Source: Melieria omissa
Taxonomy: Eukaryota; Arthropoda; Insecta; Diptera; Ulidiidae
Assembly: GCA_963971225.1 (NCBI GenBank)
Contig: OZ020268.1
Location: forward strand, 45,558,404 to 45,622,403
Direction: 5' to 3'
DNA: 64,000 bases
The notes below the pieces were generated by a model, which did no database searches, was not told where the DNA came from, and worked only from the letters and a program-made list of their open reading frames with translations. The position numbers were made by a program, and so were the translations under genes. How positions within the stretch are numbered: position 1 is the stretch's first letter; each line of letters begins with the position of its first letter. Positions 1 through 11,407 of this stretch are shown here, one piece after another.

Positions 1-173
1 TTGGTGTCATGCAGGTAACAAAATCTGGGAAAACAAAAGAAAAACGATTAAAAACTACGTTTACTACGTAAAGTCATGAAACACTTAACAGTACAGTAAA
101 CATAACCTGAAAAAGAAATTACAAATTTTTATTTTTTTACAAATTAGTTTTTAAAGGTTTTTAAGGTAATACC

Positions 174-1113
174 TTGTGACCGAAAAGTTTCCGGAAATTT
201 TAAATAAAACGCAAAATTCTTAATCTTCATCAATATTTATTTTATCTCCTTCAAAATATGCTCCATTAGAAGCGATAAACATATGCCAACGTTTCTTCCA
301 ATCATCAAAACATTTTTTATAGGCGCTTTCCGGTATGGCTTTGAGTTCCCTCTGCGAATTCTGTTTTACGTCTTCTATGGATTCAAAACGCGTTCCTCTG
401 AGTGGTAATTTGAGTTTGGGAAACAGGAAAAAGTCACACGGTGCAAGATCAGGTGAATACGGTGGCTGTCCGATGGTATTTATTGAATGTTTGGCCTTAA
501 AATCGTTGATAATGTTGGCTCGGTGCGAGCGAGCATTATCGTCATGAAAAATCCATGAATTATCATTCCACAATTGAGGCCGTTTACGGCGGATATTTTC
601 ACGCAAACGTCTTAAAACAGTCAAATAATAGTCTTTACCGACTGTTTGTCCTTCAGGGACGAATTCATGATGCACCACACCACGAATATCGAAGAAAACA
701 ATCAGCATTACCTTGATTTTCGAGCGACTTTGGCGTGGTTTTTTCGGTTTCGGCTCGTCTTTCCTCTCCATTCCGATGATTGTTGGCTTGTTTGCATGTC
801 GTACTCGTAGACCCATGTCTCGTCACCAGTTATGATGCGTTCCATGAAAGTTGGATCGGAATTGGCACGATCAAGCACGCCCAAAGAGACCTGTTCACGG
901 TACTCATTTTGAAGAAAATTCTCAACAAAATCGCAACGCACTACTGAGGTGAACTGGTTTCAACAGCTGCCGTAAACAAACTGTCTGACAGATCGCGCTC
1001 ATTTTTGGCATAGTAATTAAGGACAGTGCTACAACCTACAGAAACTTAAAATATCGAAAAATATACAGCGCGCGAATTTTAAATGAGAATTTCCGGAAAC
1101 TTTTCGGTCACAA
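174..1113 (-). mobile_element. Deleted mariner (DD34D) element
   Basis: Terminal inverted repeats of 26 bp match exactly between 174-199 and 1088-1113 (outer end TTGTGACCGAAAAGTTTCCG). Between them on the minus strand lies the catalytic part of a mariner transposase. The first Asp is in TGDETW (about 824-841), the second in HDDNARSH and the third in YSPDLAPCDFF, 34 residues after the second. The reading frame breaks once near 765-775, so two overlapping frames (941-708 and 816-220) carry the protein. The N-terminal helix-turn-helix region is missing. At 940 bp the element is shorter than the usual 1.3 kb. It is a non-autonomous, inactive relic. Confidence 0.93.
220..941 (-). pseudogene. mariner transposase fragment, frameshifted
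   Basis: This is the transposase remnant of the 174-1113 element. It starts within the linker before TGDETWVYEYD, runs in one frame to about SSEWRGK, then continues in the next frame through KPRQSRSKIKVMLIVFFDIRG, HHEFVPEGQTV and SPDLAPCDFFLFPKLK to the stop. All three catalytic Asp residues are present. The roughly 110 N-terminal residues that bind the inverted repeats are absent, so no working protein is expected. Confidence 0.9.
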
Positions 1114-1129
1114 TGTAAAAATTACAACC

Positions 1130-1640
1130 GATTTTTTAGCACTGAATTAGTATTGATTTTAGTACTGGAAAGAATATTTAAAAAATTGCTAAAAAAAATA
1201 ATTGGTGATTGTTCGAAAGTCCTAATTGTATAAAAATTAACATTGACTACAAATAAATTGTATGAAAACAGATAAAAATGTTGATATTATAATTGCTTTT
1301 TAAGTACTGAATTAGTACTGCTTTTGTTACTGAAAAAAATATGTAAAAATTATTATGGTAAAAGATACTACGATAGTAAATTGTAATACAACAAATTGGT
1401 GATTGTTCGAAAATTCTTAATGTATTAACAAAATTTTTGGAAAAACTTAAAAAGTTATTTCAGGTTATCATCGCTTCTGAGTACCATCGATTTTTGTAGT
1501 ACTGCGTCTAAGTTATATATATAAAATATCACAACCCAAACAAAACAAAAACAAAAATTATTTTAGATTATAATCACTTCTGAGTACCGATTCTTTTGTA
1601 ATGCGTCTAAGTAATGTATATAAAATATCAGAGTTATTAA
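1130..1640. repeat. Two adjacent tandem duplications, AT-rich
   Basis: A segment at 1139-1230 (ACTGAATTAGTATTG through GGTGATTGTTCGAAAG) recurs at about 1302-1425. Directly after it a second segment (CTTCTGAGTACC through ATATAAAATATCA) occurs at about 1440-1533 and again at 1546-1632. Spacings are roughly 165 and 107 bp. No coding content is seen. Confidence 0.7.
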
Positions 1641-1712
1641 CTTTTGTTTTTATTTATTAGATTGATACTGCCAGATCGGGAATTAATTAAAGAGGACTGG
1701 AACTCGGGTTAA

Positions 1713-2229
1713 CCCTTTTGCTATTTTGTTGTCATATGCCACATTTCTACTTTGTGGACGTCTGAACCCTCTGTGGTTTCAAGAAAAAATTTTTTGTTAG
1801 TCCTTAGAATAGTTTGAAGTTTTAGGAAAAATACGAAATTAACAAATTGAATATTAAAGTTTAAAGAAGAGAAGTATACACGTTTTTTTAAGGGTATATC
1901 TTGACATAGTAAAGGAAGAAAAAGCAGAAAAAATTAGAGAACTTTTTAATATCACGTTTTCTTTCAATTTAAATACTTTTTTTTAATTTTGGCTAACGTA
2001 AATGAAGAAATGCTCAAATTTTCGTTATGCGTAAAAAGTTTTATGGTTAAGTAATTATTACAGCTACAACGATGCGGTTTCTCTCATCGAAAAACACTCT
2101 AAAATACAGGGTCCGAGTATAAAAATTAAAAAATGTCTTATGGAATGTTGCTAATAAAACCCACTTAGAAGCCGAAAACGTAAAATTAAAAATTTTAACT
2201 TTTCCCAGTAAAAACCTTTAGTGAAAGGG
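1713..2229. mobile_element. TTAA-flanked MITE (piggyBac-like ends)
   Basis: The 517 bp segment is bounded by TTAA on both sides (1709-1712 and 2230-2233). It starts CCCTTTTGCTA and, read from the other end, starts CCCTTTCACTA, giving a short terminal inverted repeat. TTAA duplication with CCC at the ends is the hallmark of the piggyBac superfamily. No transposase is seen inside. The short inverted repeat leaves some doubt. Confidence 0.6.
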
Positions 2230-2233
2230 TTAA

Positions 2234-3880
2234 TTGTTACTTATTTTACTACAAATAATAGAAAATTTAACAATCAAAAGTGCTTAGGAGCACTTAATCC
2301 TTCCTTAACCGACTTTGGCCTTTGCTTGGTACTAAATAAAGACAACTTTTCACCAAATTTTCCGCGGTATAAAAAAGTAATTTCCAGAATTCGTGAACAT
2401 TTATCTAGAAAAAACTTTATACGTATGAAACATTTTTCAAAAATGTCCTTTTATTTTTGAATTGTTAACTCAATTTTTGAAAACTTTTTAAATCTTGTAA
2501 GCAAATAAAAACTTCAAGAAGTGACTAAGGCGTTGAAGTGGTTAAAATAAATTGAATTTTAATTATTTTTCAGCACAACAAAATGGAAAGAACACAAATT
2601 CTATCAGTCTTGTCGCAGCATCTCGTAGCTTTATTTATTGTAAAACTCATTCCCAATGTGTACATATGCGTACCTACGCATAATTGTTAAATGAGGCATC
2701 ACACTTAAATACGAAAATCACGCAATTATTGCCAGAAAATCAACAAAGTCATCGCCAACACCTTTTTTCTAGAACCCTGCGTTCGCAGCTCCGCGAGACA
2801 ATCAACATCGTCATTTATTTCACATCTCTATTTGGCATTGTTAATAATTTGCTACATTCAACAGAATTGTTACTATAATTTCTCTGAACAATCATTTTTT
2901 GTGGCAGTTAATCTTGCTTGCTTGGAGTAATGACCACACCTTCAAAAATAGTTGGCTTTTTATGTACACATTTACACACATACATACAGTGAGTTCTGCT
3001 GATAATGGGTCACCTTGTGTTGTAAAGTATATCATAAAAAAAATAGGATAGAAAATAATCGGATTAAAAGTGCACAAATGTCATTACATGTGCAATCAAA
3101 TAAATTGAAATTATTTTTAGCTGCATATTTTTTTCTCCTTATTCATTCCGCACTCAGGGCCTCAACAAGGCTTAAGCTGGATACACTCGTAGAACCTAAC
3201 GCAACCAGTGGGTATTTTGACATGAATGCACATTTCATACATGTAGCATACATGTTATATATATGTATATAGTTTTTTCTAGCCAATGCTAATCCACCGT
3301 TGAAACTACGAGCACTGAATACTCGACTTAATTTTTTATATGATTTTTTAACTTAATTCGTTTCAAGCCAGTTTAAGCTGATCTAGTGGAATTTGTTATT
3401 TCATTATTTTAATAAGCTATGAGTATATTAATTTCATAGCTTTAAGATAGCTATGAAGCTTCTGTGAGCGATAATGAAATAATAAAAAATTTGGAGAGAT
3501 TAGATCGCTTACTGATATTGCAAGGGCTGAGCATCATCTCAGCGAAATTATTTTTGCAATGAGTAAAAGTTCAAATTCATGTTTTAAGTTTAAATTCATG
3601 AATTCTACAGCTTCATTTTGTCTTGTCCTTGAATTGTGTATTTCAATGAATACTCATAATGCATATTATGCGTCTTTATAAAGTTCAACTCACTCACGTC
3701 TTGAAGCCTATTGATTAGTAAATGCGTAAAAGATGCGCGAATTGCCAATAAGCCGTGAACGTGATTTTTATACAAACTTTTCTTCATCATTGAAATCTAT
3801 TTATCGCTCATTGGATATGCATAACTGCCGCGTTTAGTGGAGTAAAATACGCGCAAGTGTTTCAGCAGGGACCAATGTAC
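2234..3880. other. AT-rich unique sequence, nothing recognised
   Basis: Open frames here are short and have no recognisable domains or splice context. I see no RNA gene and no clear repeat boundaries. Confidence 0.5.
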
Positions 3881-3882
3881 TA

Positions 3883-4268
3883 CTGTGTCCAAAAAGTTCT
3901 GGGAATTATGTTATAAAAAGAATAATTTGTTTATTCTTGTAAATCGATTTAATTGCTTTCCATGCAATGCACCTTTGCCAGATTTTTTTCTAGTCCTCGA
4001 AGCATCCTAAATATTCAATTTCCGGAATGGCTTTGAACACCTTTTTCAATTCGGATTTAACTCTGCGACTTCACTTCACTTCACTTCACTTTTTATGTGG
4101 TACAAAACCAGTCGTAACTCAAAGAAAAATCAAACACTAATGACATTTATGACTTGAAATTTGACATGGATGTCTCTGACAATGCGACCAACCAATGAAT
4201 AAAATATTTCTTCAAAAATAATAATCCGCATAGCTTAAATCGACAGATTCCGTATTTTTTGGACACAG
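3883..4268 (-). mobile_element. Short mariner deletion derivative
   Basis: The ends are inverted repeats CTGTGTCCAAAAA (3883-3895) and its complement (4256-4268), each flanked by TA (3881-3882 and 4269-4270), the mariner target. Inside, the minus strand around 4050-3960 reads like a mariner transposase C-terminus (VFKAIPEIEYLGCFED, stop, then WQRCI). Only that tail survives in 386 bp, so the element is an internally deleted, non-autonomous copy. A (CACTT)n run sits at about 4071-4092. Confidence 0.82.
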
Positions 4269-4539
4269 TAAAATGCTGGAAAGGTGCATATTGTCTGGTA
4301 CACATTTTCGTCTGGTGCAGTCATGGCCCCGTATTTTCTCGAGAATAATGAAATTAGCCACAATTACTCCTATTTATCAATACTCTGATCTGGTGAAAGG
4401 TTTTTTTTACCTAAAATTGAAGATTTGGGTCTATAAAATATGTGTTTTTAACAAGAAGTAGATAACTCTGTGCTTCCACCGATATCTGCCTTGTTTATAT
4501 ATATATATTGAGAAGTTGAGAAAAAAAACATTGAGTACT

Positions 4540-4995
4540 CATGGCGCGCAAAACTGATTGTAGCGCCTATCGTACACTAAGACCCTATGACTCCTTGAGG
4601 AAAACACGATATGTACTGTCGCTGAGTCGAGCCTTTATAAGAAAGCTTCGTTGGAGTCATCACTGGACACTGCGCCATTGGATCTATGCTTATAAAATGA
4701 CGTATCTTGTCCAGTGATGTCCGAAACTATTCAACAGTTCCTGTGCCACTGTCCGGCTCTGCAGGCATGCAGACTCGGTACCCTGGGGTTAAGATTTCTG
4801 GCGAACCAGGCTTGCGCGAAAAAAGTTGAACTTTCGGATCTGCTTTCATTTATCGAACTGGTTTGTCCCGGATTTAGACTGATTGGTTAGCTCCTGAAGT
4901 ATTTAGGAAGGGTTCACAATGGGTGACTTCGGCCTCCGAGTGGAAGTGCGGTCTCTGTGCCGCACGCACCCTTCCCTCCCTAACCAAAAAAGACG
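4540..4995 (+). pseudogene. 3' end of a non-LTR retrotransposon (R1/I-like)
   Basis: Broken frames on the plus strand encode a typical LINE ORF2 C-terminus: 'SETIQQFLCHCPALQ' (about 4717-4761) followed by ACRLGTLGLRFL and LSDLLSFIELV. This is the Cys/His stretch that follows the reverse transcriptase in R1/I-type elements. It ends in 3' UTR-like sequence with CTAACCAAAAAAG near 4980-4990. The copy is 5'-truncated and carries frameshifts. The exact clade is not certain. Confidence 0.7.
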
Positions 4996-5047
4996 CTGCC
5001 AGAAGTCACAGTGGTAATTTCCGGAATGTATAATTTCAAGATACATA

Positions 5048-6666
5048 CAGTGGCGGACAAAACTGTTCACGAATTTTCATAAGTTTGAAAGTTTATTAAT
5101 TTTTTTACTTTTTAACAACAATAACAAAATTTTAAGTACATAGTTTTAAAATTGAATATTTTGTTTACTGAAAAACAACAAACGAAGTCTTATAATTATA
5201 TAATAATAAATAAAAAACACTAAAATTCAACAAAAGTTGTGTGAACAGTTTTGACGCATATAAGCAAAAATCAATTGATATTATCTTTAATATTTTGGGT
5301 GGTCTCCGCGGACCTTTATAATGATTCGGCATGCTTTGTACTAGATTGTGCAGTATTTTTGAGGGTATTTCCAACCACGCTGGTGAAGTTTTTTCCCATA
5401 ATCTGTCAATATCCTTTGGTAAGTCTTTTTGGGCATAATTTTTCTCTTTAAGGCAAACCACTAATGTTCTATGGGGTTTAAGTCCGGTAATTGGGGTGGC
5501 CAATCAAAAATGTGTATGCCGTTTTCGGCTATCCACTCTTTGGTGGCTCTGGCTGTATGTTTTAGATCGTTGTCCTGCACAACAATTTTATCGTGACCCG
5601 GCTTTTTATAAAACATATCTAAACTTAGTAGGTAGGAGCCCTCTCAAATCGTAATAAAGTCGCTTACCATCATTCTACTTTTGATACGGCGCAAAATTCC
5701 GACATCACTTCCACGGAAACAACCGCATGCTATAAGAGAAACAACTTCCAAACTTTAGAGTTTGTTCTATATTGCAGTTTGGGACTTCAATTTGCTTGTC
5801 TACCGAAGTGTAACGTTTACCGTCAGATCCCAAACGATGAATTTTTGTTTCGTCCTACCAAGTTACTCTCCGCGAGTCATCAACGGGAGTCATTGCGTAC
5901 TTCTTAGCAAATGCCAACCTGACCTTGCGATGACAACCAGTCAACAATGTTTTTTTATGTTTTGATCTTGGCTACAAATCCGCTTTCGTTTAATGTGTTT
6001 TGGACGGTTCTAGTGGTGACTTGTATACACTAATCGGTTTGTAGTACTTTTGCGATGTCTGCAGCAGTGTTAGTGGCAACAGTTAAAATCAATCTGCGAA
6101 CAACACGCTGAACCACCGGAAACTACTTTTTCTTGCGACCATTTTTGCTCGATCTGGGTGTTATATTATAGCAGTCTTTAATTTTTTTAGCTATACCGAT
6201 TGATATTTTGTGTTTTCCAGCAAATTTCCGATAGGTGAAACTACTTTCAATGTCTTTTGCAAAAATTTTCTTTAAATTCTGCAAACAATTTTCGACCTAT
6301 TTCAAATCAGCAAATTTAATTAGAAGTTTTGTACTTTGAAAAGTTTTTTGGAGCATAATGTTATATATTATTTATCTTCTCAATACACCGACGCGGTTCC
6401 GAATAGAACTAATAGCGATTGTCGAGACAAATGCTCTAATACGTAGCTTTGACCGATCGCGGCCAAAACTGTTCACACGTGCCTGCAAATATTTCTTTAG
6501 AAAACGGTGTTTTGCAGAAAATATAAACAGCTAAAATTATCATGGAATAACATGCTAGCTTGAAGTAAAAATGTGGCAAACTACGATTGCTATACTCCAA
6601 ACAATTACCCGCGAATTTAACATTTTGTGAAATTTAATTTTTTGTGAACAGTTTTGTCCGCCACTG
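5048..6666 (-). mobile_element. Degenerate Tc1-like (DD34E) transposon
   Basis: Inverted repeats begin CAGTGGCGGACAAAACTGTT at 5048 and occur as the exact complement ending at 6666, each flanked by TA. The 1619 bp size fits a full-length Tc1 element. The minus strand encodes transposase pieces: VQDNDLKHTA (about 5550-5580) and HIFDWPPQLPDLNPIEH (about 5463-5513). The Asp and Glu are 34 residues apart, as in DD34E Tc1 enzymes. The N-terminal helix-turn-helix region appears to lie at about 6100-6300. Stops and frameshifts interrupt the gene, so it is a relic. Confidence 0.9.
5165..6360 (-). pseudogene. Tc1-like transposase, multiply disrupted
   Basis: This is the coding remnant of the 5048-6666 element, read from about 6360 down to 5165. 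The recognisable parts are the catalytic D (QDND) and E (LNPIEH) boxes and a C-terminal stretch (IPSKILHNLVQSMPNHYK) that matches the usual Tc1 C-terminus. No continuous frame covers the whole protein. Confidence 0.75.
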
Positions 6667-6755
6667 TAAACAGCAATTCAACTTATTTTTTGAGTCTATG
6701 CTAAAAATCATATTTATTCGGCAATAATCTCACTCTTGAGTATTTAAGGAACAAC

Positions 6756-6912
6756 CCTCCCTTCTATCTGTTTGAAATGTGTGTTGTAATACATGTTGAA
6801 AAAACAGTGTTTCATACATTTCAAACGGGTACAATTTGTGGTATCACAATGAACCCATGTAGACGCCTAAGTGTGTTTCATACAGAGGCAGCCACTACAA
6901 CCTAAACTAACC
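6756..6912 (+). repeat. LINE 3' tail fragment
   Basis: The segment from about 6840 (TTGTGGTATCACAATGAACC) to CCTAAACTAACCTAA at 6910 resembles the tail at 27970-28060 and a weaker copy near 29910-29950. The upstream part (6773-6815) also resembles 47261-47303. It looks like the 3' end of a 5'-truncated non-LTR element whose C-terminus reads LWYHN. Confidence 0.55.
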
Positions 6913-6915
6913 TAA

Positions 6916-7640
6916 GGAACAATATTCAAGAAGTTTTACCCGATATACCAGCGAACATGTTTTTAAAAGTCCCTGAAAACTACCTCAGAAAGATGGAGTT
7001 TTTCAAAAACTCTCATTACGGTCAATTAGATAACATTAACAGTGCAACATCTAGATTTCAGTGCAAATGAATATGGTTTTAGATAAGCCTTATCTGGTAT
7101 TTTTAATTAATTATTGAAGAGTGAATTGTCTCCCATAGTTTGTTAGTAATTCAGCTATATGTAGACTGAATATATAAATAGTAATAAATATTAATAATAT
7201 ATTTCATTAGTAGGTCCAAGGTCAACAAACTGATAATAGGATTTCAACGAAATTTGAATTACAAATTTCATTACTTGTTTTAAATGCATAACTTCACTTT
7301 TCGAAACCACAAAATGGATAACCCTGTAATTGTTATTCGAATTGTTAGTTGTTGTTAGTATGTTTGATGTGTTTTTTTCGTTTTTTGTTGCTGCAAAGGT
7401 TTTTTTTTCAAGTATGTTTCATGAGGAATTTGGGCTGTCAAAGCGAAAACATATATTTCATTTATTATTTTCAACTTTTGGTCGTTGCTGATCGACGACA
7501 AAAAATCCAGTAAATGTACGCAAACAAATTTATTAGTAAAAAAAAACGACTAGTGGTGGAGCAAACGAAAACTGGTAGTAAACTTTGTCAACAATTTGAT
7601 GGCATTTTTTTTCTGGTGCCTGGTGCGCCTGGTGGACTAA
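6916..7640. other. AT-rich sequence, nothing recognised
   Basis: No supported gene, RNA or repeat boundary was found in this stretch. Confidence 0.45.
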
Positions 7641-9335
7641 AGTCTATAAAGGCGCAGTGAATGTTGCTGCGATGGGTGGCAGAAAAAAAATCAAATCAAA
7701 AGATGGCGGGGTGCTGTGTAAGCAGAGGGAAAGCAAGCATAAGTTTTCATAAGTTTTGCACTTTTTCACTCAGTTTGTCGTTGCTGTGGCTGTTGTTCGA
7801 TTTGTCTTTTGTTTGCCTGCAATTTGTTATGCAAGTTTCAAGTTTTTTCTTCGACTTGCTCACATTTGTTGTTGTTGGTGGTGAATGTTGGTGTCTGGCA
7901 ACGGCGATAGTTCATTTTTTCTAATTTCAAGATACATTTACAGTGGTTTTTACGTTGACAGCTGCTGTTTGGTTCTGGTTGTTTCTTACTCGCATTTGTT
8001 GTTGTGGTTGTTGGTGTTGTTCTCAGCTTCTTTGGCGTGGTGTGTGCTGCGTATGTGTGTGTGTTTGTGAAATTAATCTCGTATCGCGTTTCTTTATCTT
8101 GTTTTGTGTGTCCCCATCTCCGTCGCCGTCTTCGTTGTCCATTTCGACACCGAATTTTTGTTTTTTATCGTTGTTAGTGCTTTGGGGTTGACTTAAATTA
8201 TGCGTCCCCCTCGCTTTGTGCTTTGTTGTTTTTATAAAATATTTCTTTTTCAAATTCTGCTGCCTCAGCTGTCTGAAAATTATTATGCCAGCGTTTTTGG
8301 TTTCATTTTGGCGCCAACATTCACCGTCGCCCCGTTTCCAGTGTTTTCTGTTTTTAAAGATTTTTTGCTTGTTGAGCTTTTTTCATTTCGTGCACGCCAC
8401 GCCGCGAAGGTTGCCCGCTCAACAAATTCCGGTTTGTTGTCGACATTTTTCGGTTTTGTTTTGTGCCGCTTGTTCGCTTTGTGCGAGTAGTGAGCAGCAA
8501 TTTGGCCCCATTTGACTGACTACTTATCGTCGATATGTCGGCCAGTAGTGCCACCTGAAATCCTTCACTTTTGCTGGCCATACGTCATTTGCAACGCTGT
8601 CAACGCGCTCGAACCTTGTCGACACTTGCACAGCTCGCGGCGGCCGGCCATTTGTCCATCGCCGCAGCCACCCACTCTGCTGCCGTTCGTGTGCCGGTTG
8701 TCGGCGCCCGCCGCCGGACCCGTTGATGGATGGCCCGTAATCACACTTGACAGGCTTCCGAAGTGGCAGCAAGGTGGCCGCATGCCGCATGCGCTCTGCG
8801 GCGCGTTGCATGTTGCAAAAACGAATGGTGCCGCTTGTTCGATGCCGCTAACCTCATCGCTGCTGCTGCTGCTGCCTGCTGCTAGATGCGACAGCCCTTT
8901 GTGCTGGTTTGTTTGCTACTTTTCTATTTTGTGTTTTTGTTGTTTGTTTGCTTGTGGCCCACTCGCGCCGTCGACCGGCCCTCGACGCGTACGAAGTGTT
9001 GTGATTTGTTTTTGTCAGTTGTGTCTTAAGCGTCTCCACTCCATTGGCGCTGCATGTGAATAGTGGCGGCCGAGTTGTTGTTGGCCGAAAGGGTTGCGCG
9101 TGGGGAATGAGTTGTGCGTGTGTGTGTGTGTGTGTGTGCTACGCTGGGGACTAATTAAATTAGCACAATTGCTGTGGATTAGGATTAAGTGGTGCCTTGT
9201 GTGGCCTAGTGCACTTAAGATGCCTCAAAAAAGCTTTCCAGCAGCAGCGGCAACCAAGCCAACAACAACTGAAAGCACAGACAATAGCGCAGACATTTTC
9301 GAGTTGAAAATGTGCGTAGTGCGGCTGTGAAGTGT
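7640..9335 (+). promoter_or_regulatory. GC-richer block, possible alternative sdt 5' exon/promoter
   Basis: The base composition changes sharply from AT-rich to mixed/GC-rich, with TGTTGTTG, (GT)n (9117-9138) and CTGCTGCTG runs that are common in fly 5' UTRs and promoters. It lies about 1.9 kb upstream of the first visible sdt exon on the same strand. An ATG at 9220 opens a 36-codon frame ending at 9330. If spliced at a weak GTAGTG donor after 9315 it would join the exon at 11203 in phase. The stronger-looking donor at 9312 would shift the frame. Role as a sdt leader is inference only. Confidence 0.35.
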
Positions 9336-9524
9336 ATTAAATTAAATTAAATCAAATTGAATGTACGTAATTGAAAAATTACGGCGCTGAAGTGGAAGAT
9401 GATTGGAGGAAAGTTGTGCATACAGAATATAAAATTCTGAAGACTGCTTAACCCACTAACTATCGTGGCCTATGCGTTTCCTATATGAATTGTTAGTTTT
9501 GCTTTTGTAAGACACTTTGCTTAA

Positions 9525-10050
9525 TCCTTGCGACTCCGAATTTTACCCTGTGTCTCGATATTACTTTTTGGTATTTAAATCGTTAATCACTTACTTAAGA
9601 AGTGTGCACACGACATTTGAAGTCGCCACGCCTCTTTGTTAGAGTTTTTGAGCTAGTTTGCTTTTAAACAATTTTAGCTTAAAACGTGTTAAAATAAATT
9701 TTAATGAATATTTTTCAATTACAGAAAAATTATTTAATATTTATAGAAGAATACAAAATTATCACTTTTTGATTTTATTTAACCATTATTAAAAAATACC
9801 GGGTTTTGATCAATGGTGCCCAATTCGTAGACTTCAATTAGAACACAAACTTTCTCTGATAACGCCGCAAATTATTGGGAGTTATTTTGGGGATAACAGT
9901 AAAATTTTTGTAATTTGCTTTGAATTCACTTCTAAAATTCTTAAGTTGTTGGTGTCTTTTTTAAATTAAACTCATAAGTCAATCGTTGCTTTTGCTATAA
10001 AATGACAAATAGGTGAAGTAGCTCTCAGGCAACTTTGGGTGTCGAAAGGG
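9525..10050. mobile_element. TTAA-flanked MITE, family A copy 1
   Basis: This 526 bp element is flanked by TTAA (9521-9524 and 10051-10054). One end reads TCCTTGCGACTCCGAATTTT and the other, in complement, CCCTTTCGACACCCAAAGTT. The whole length matches the element at 22177-22698 in the opposite orientation, which fixes its boundaries. No coding capacity is seen. TTAA duplication and CCCTTTC termini suggest piggyBac-type mobilisation. Confidence 0.85.
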
Positions 10051-10059
10051 TTAAAGCTA

Positions 10060-10870
10060 CAGAAGGAAATTAAAGTGCTAACTTTTAGGTCAATTTGTGG
10101 CGATTTTGCATTTTCTCTCAAATTTCTTGTCTCTTTTCTCATGATAGACGGCCCATAATTTTATAAGATAACCAGTCCGAAGCTTTTGAAGTCAACATTA
10201 GCCATTCAGACTTTATTTCTAGGTATTACAACAGGCTAAATTGGCTTTATTTATTGATTTTCCATTTAAACTCCAAATAATCTCCTCCGGGAAGCAAAAT
10301 GCCTCTGCATGAAAAATGTCCCTATACATCAAACTTCTTAGTACTAAAGTCATTAATCGAATTGAATTAGTCTGTTAATGGTAGTTTTAGTAGGAGGAGC
10401 CGCCATCTGACATTATCTTGAAAAAACTATTCTTATGTTGGCTATTACTATGTTTTATTTGACTTAGCGTCCTTGATGCGTTCCCTAGCCATCCTTGTAC
10501 TTTGAATTTACCCCAGAAGAAAGCTTTTTTGATTCCAGCACAAGAGGTTTGTGTATAAGCTAAGCAAGTTTGTGAATGTCATAGCTGGTGGGTGCTGGTG
10601 GCCAGTATTTACTCTCTCTGCATCAGTTTGTTTCGAAAGTGCATGAAAAGAAGGGCATATTTTGTGTGTATGATCCTGTTTTCCGTCAGATTGGACCTCA
10701 TAGCCTGTCGCTAGGCTATCGGATCAGTCTTTGGTTCTACTCACCTATGCACACAGGATTTTATTTTGAGGGGTTTTGCGTACAACTTTTGAGCTTAATT
10801 CCATTTGAAACCATATTCTGCACTAGCAATTTTTGTATTTGGGACAGGTTTGAGCCTCAAACCTCCATGT
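10060..10870. other. Unannotated sequence upstream of sdt exons
   Basis: A 126-codon open frame (10588-10968) has no recognisable domain and runs into the small MITE at 10879, so I do not treat it as a gene. Otherwise this is ordinary intron or intergenic sequence. Confidence 0.45.
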
Positions 10871-10878
10871 GCGTTCCA

Positions 10879-11036
10879 AGGGGCGGATTCAGAAAAATAT
10901 TTCTGGGGGAGGGGGTTTCAAAAACTAATAATATAATATTTATAAAATCCCTTTTAATTTGTGTGTAGTTTTGAAGTCGATCCTTATATTTCGAGGGGGG
11001 TTTAACCCCGTAAACACCCCCTGAATTCACCACTGT
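10879..11036. mobile_element. hAT-like MITE
   Basis: Ends AGGGGCGGATTCAG and, in complement, ACAGTGGTGAATTCAG form an imperfect inverted repeat. Eight-base flanks GCGTTCCA (10871-10878) and GTGTTCCA (11037-11044) agree at seven of eight positions, the length of a hAT target-site duplication. The interior has G-runs and a GGGGTTTAACCCC-type palindrome near 10997-11009. It is 158 bp and has no coding capacity. Confidence 0.6.
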
Positions 11037-11202
11037 GTGTTCCACTGCCCTCCTACCACTAAATGTTCATATCCGACTAATGAAATCTTTATAAACTTCG
11101 GCGTTTTTACTTTCAACCACTTTCGGAACTCAAATTTAAATCTTAATGATGCTTAAATGCTCTTCAACTTTCTAAATTTTACCTGTATTTGTACATTTTC
11201 AG

Positions 11203-11407
11203 GAGCAATTGCGTCGCCGGCGCGAAGAGGAAGAACGAATAGCTCAGCAAAATGAATTCTTGCGCAACAGCTTACGCGGCTCACGCAAGCTTAAAGCTTT
11301 GCAGGATAGTAAGGCGGCCGCGCAACAGCAGCCAGTGGCCGCCGAGCGGATAACGGGCGTGGAGAATGAGGCGTACTTGGACGATGAGGAGTTGGAGAAA
11401 CTCAACG
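11203..11407 (+). CDS. sdt: sdt coding exon (conserved pre-L27 region)
   Basis: An acceptor TTTTCAG ends at 11202 and a donor GGTAAATA starts at 11408. The frame opens GAG CAA TTG, so the upstream exon must end in phase 0. It encodes the Arg/Glu-rich stretch and [12 protein letters not shown], conserved with Pals1, then the acidic start of the L27 region. Confidence 0.92.

Noticed and set aside
8512..9063. 183-codon plus-strand frame in the GC-richer block
   Set aside because: It starts at a non-ATG codon, is Cys/Leu-rich low complexity and has no recognisable domain. Several other frames overlap it.
9220..9330. Short ATG frame as a certain first exon of sdt
   Set aside because: It is only in phase with the next exon through a weak GTAGTG donor. 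The better-looking donor at 9312 is out of phase. Kept only as a possibility.
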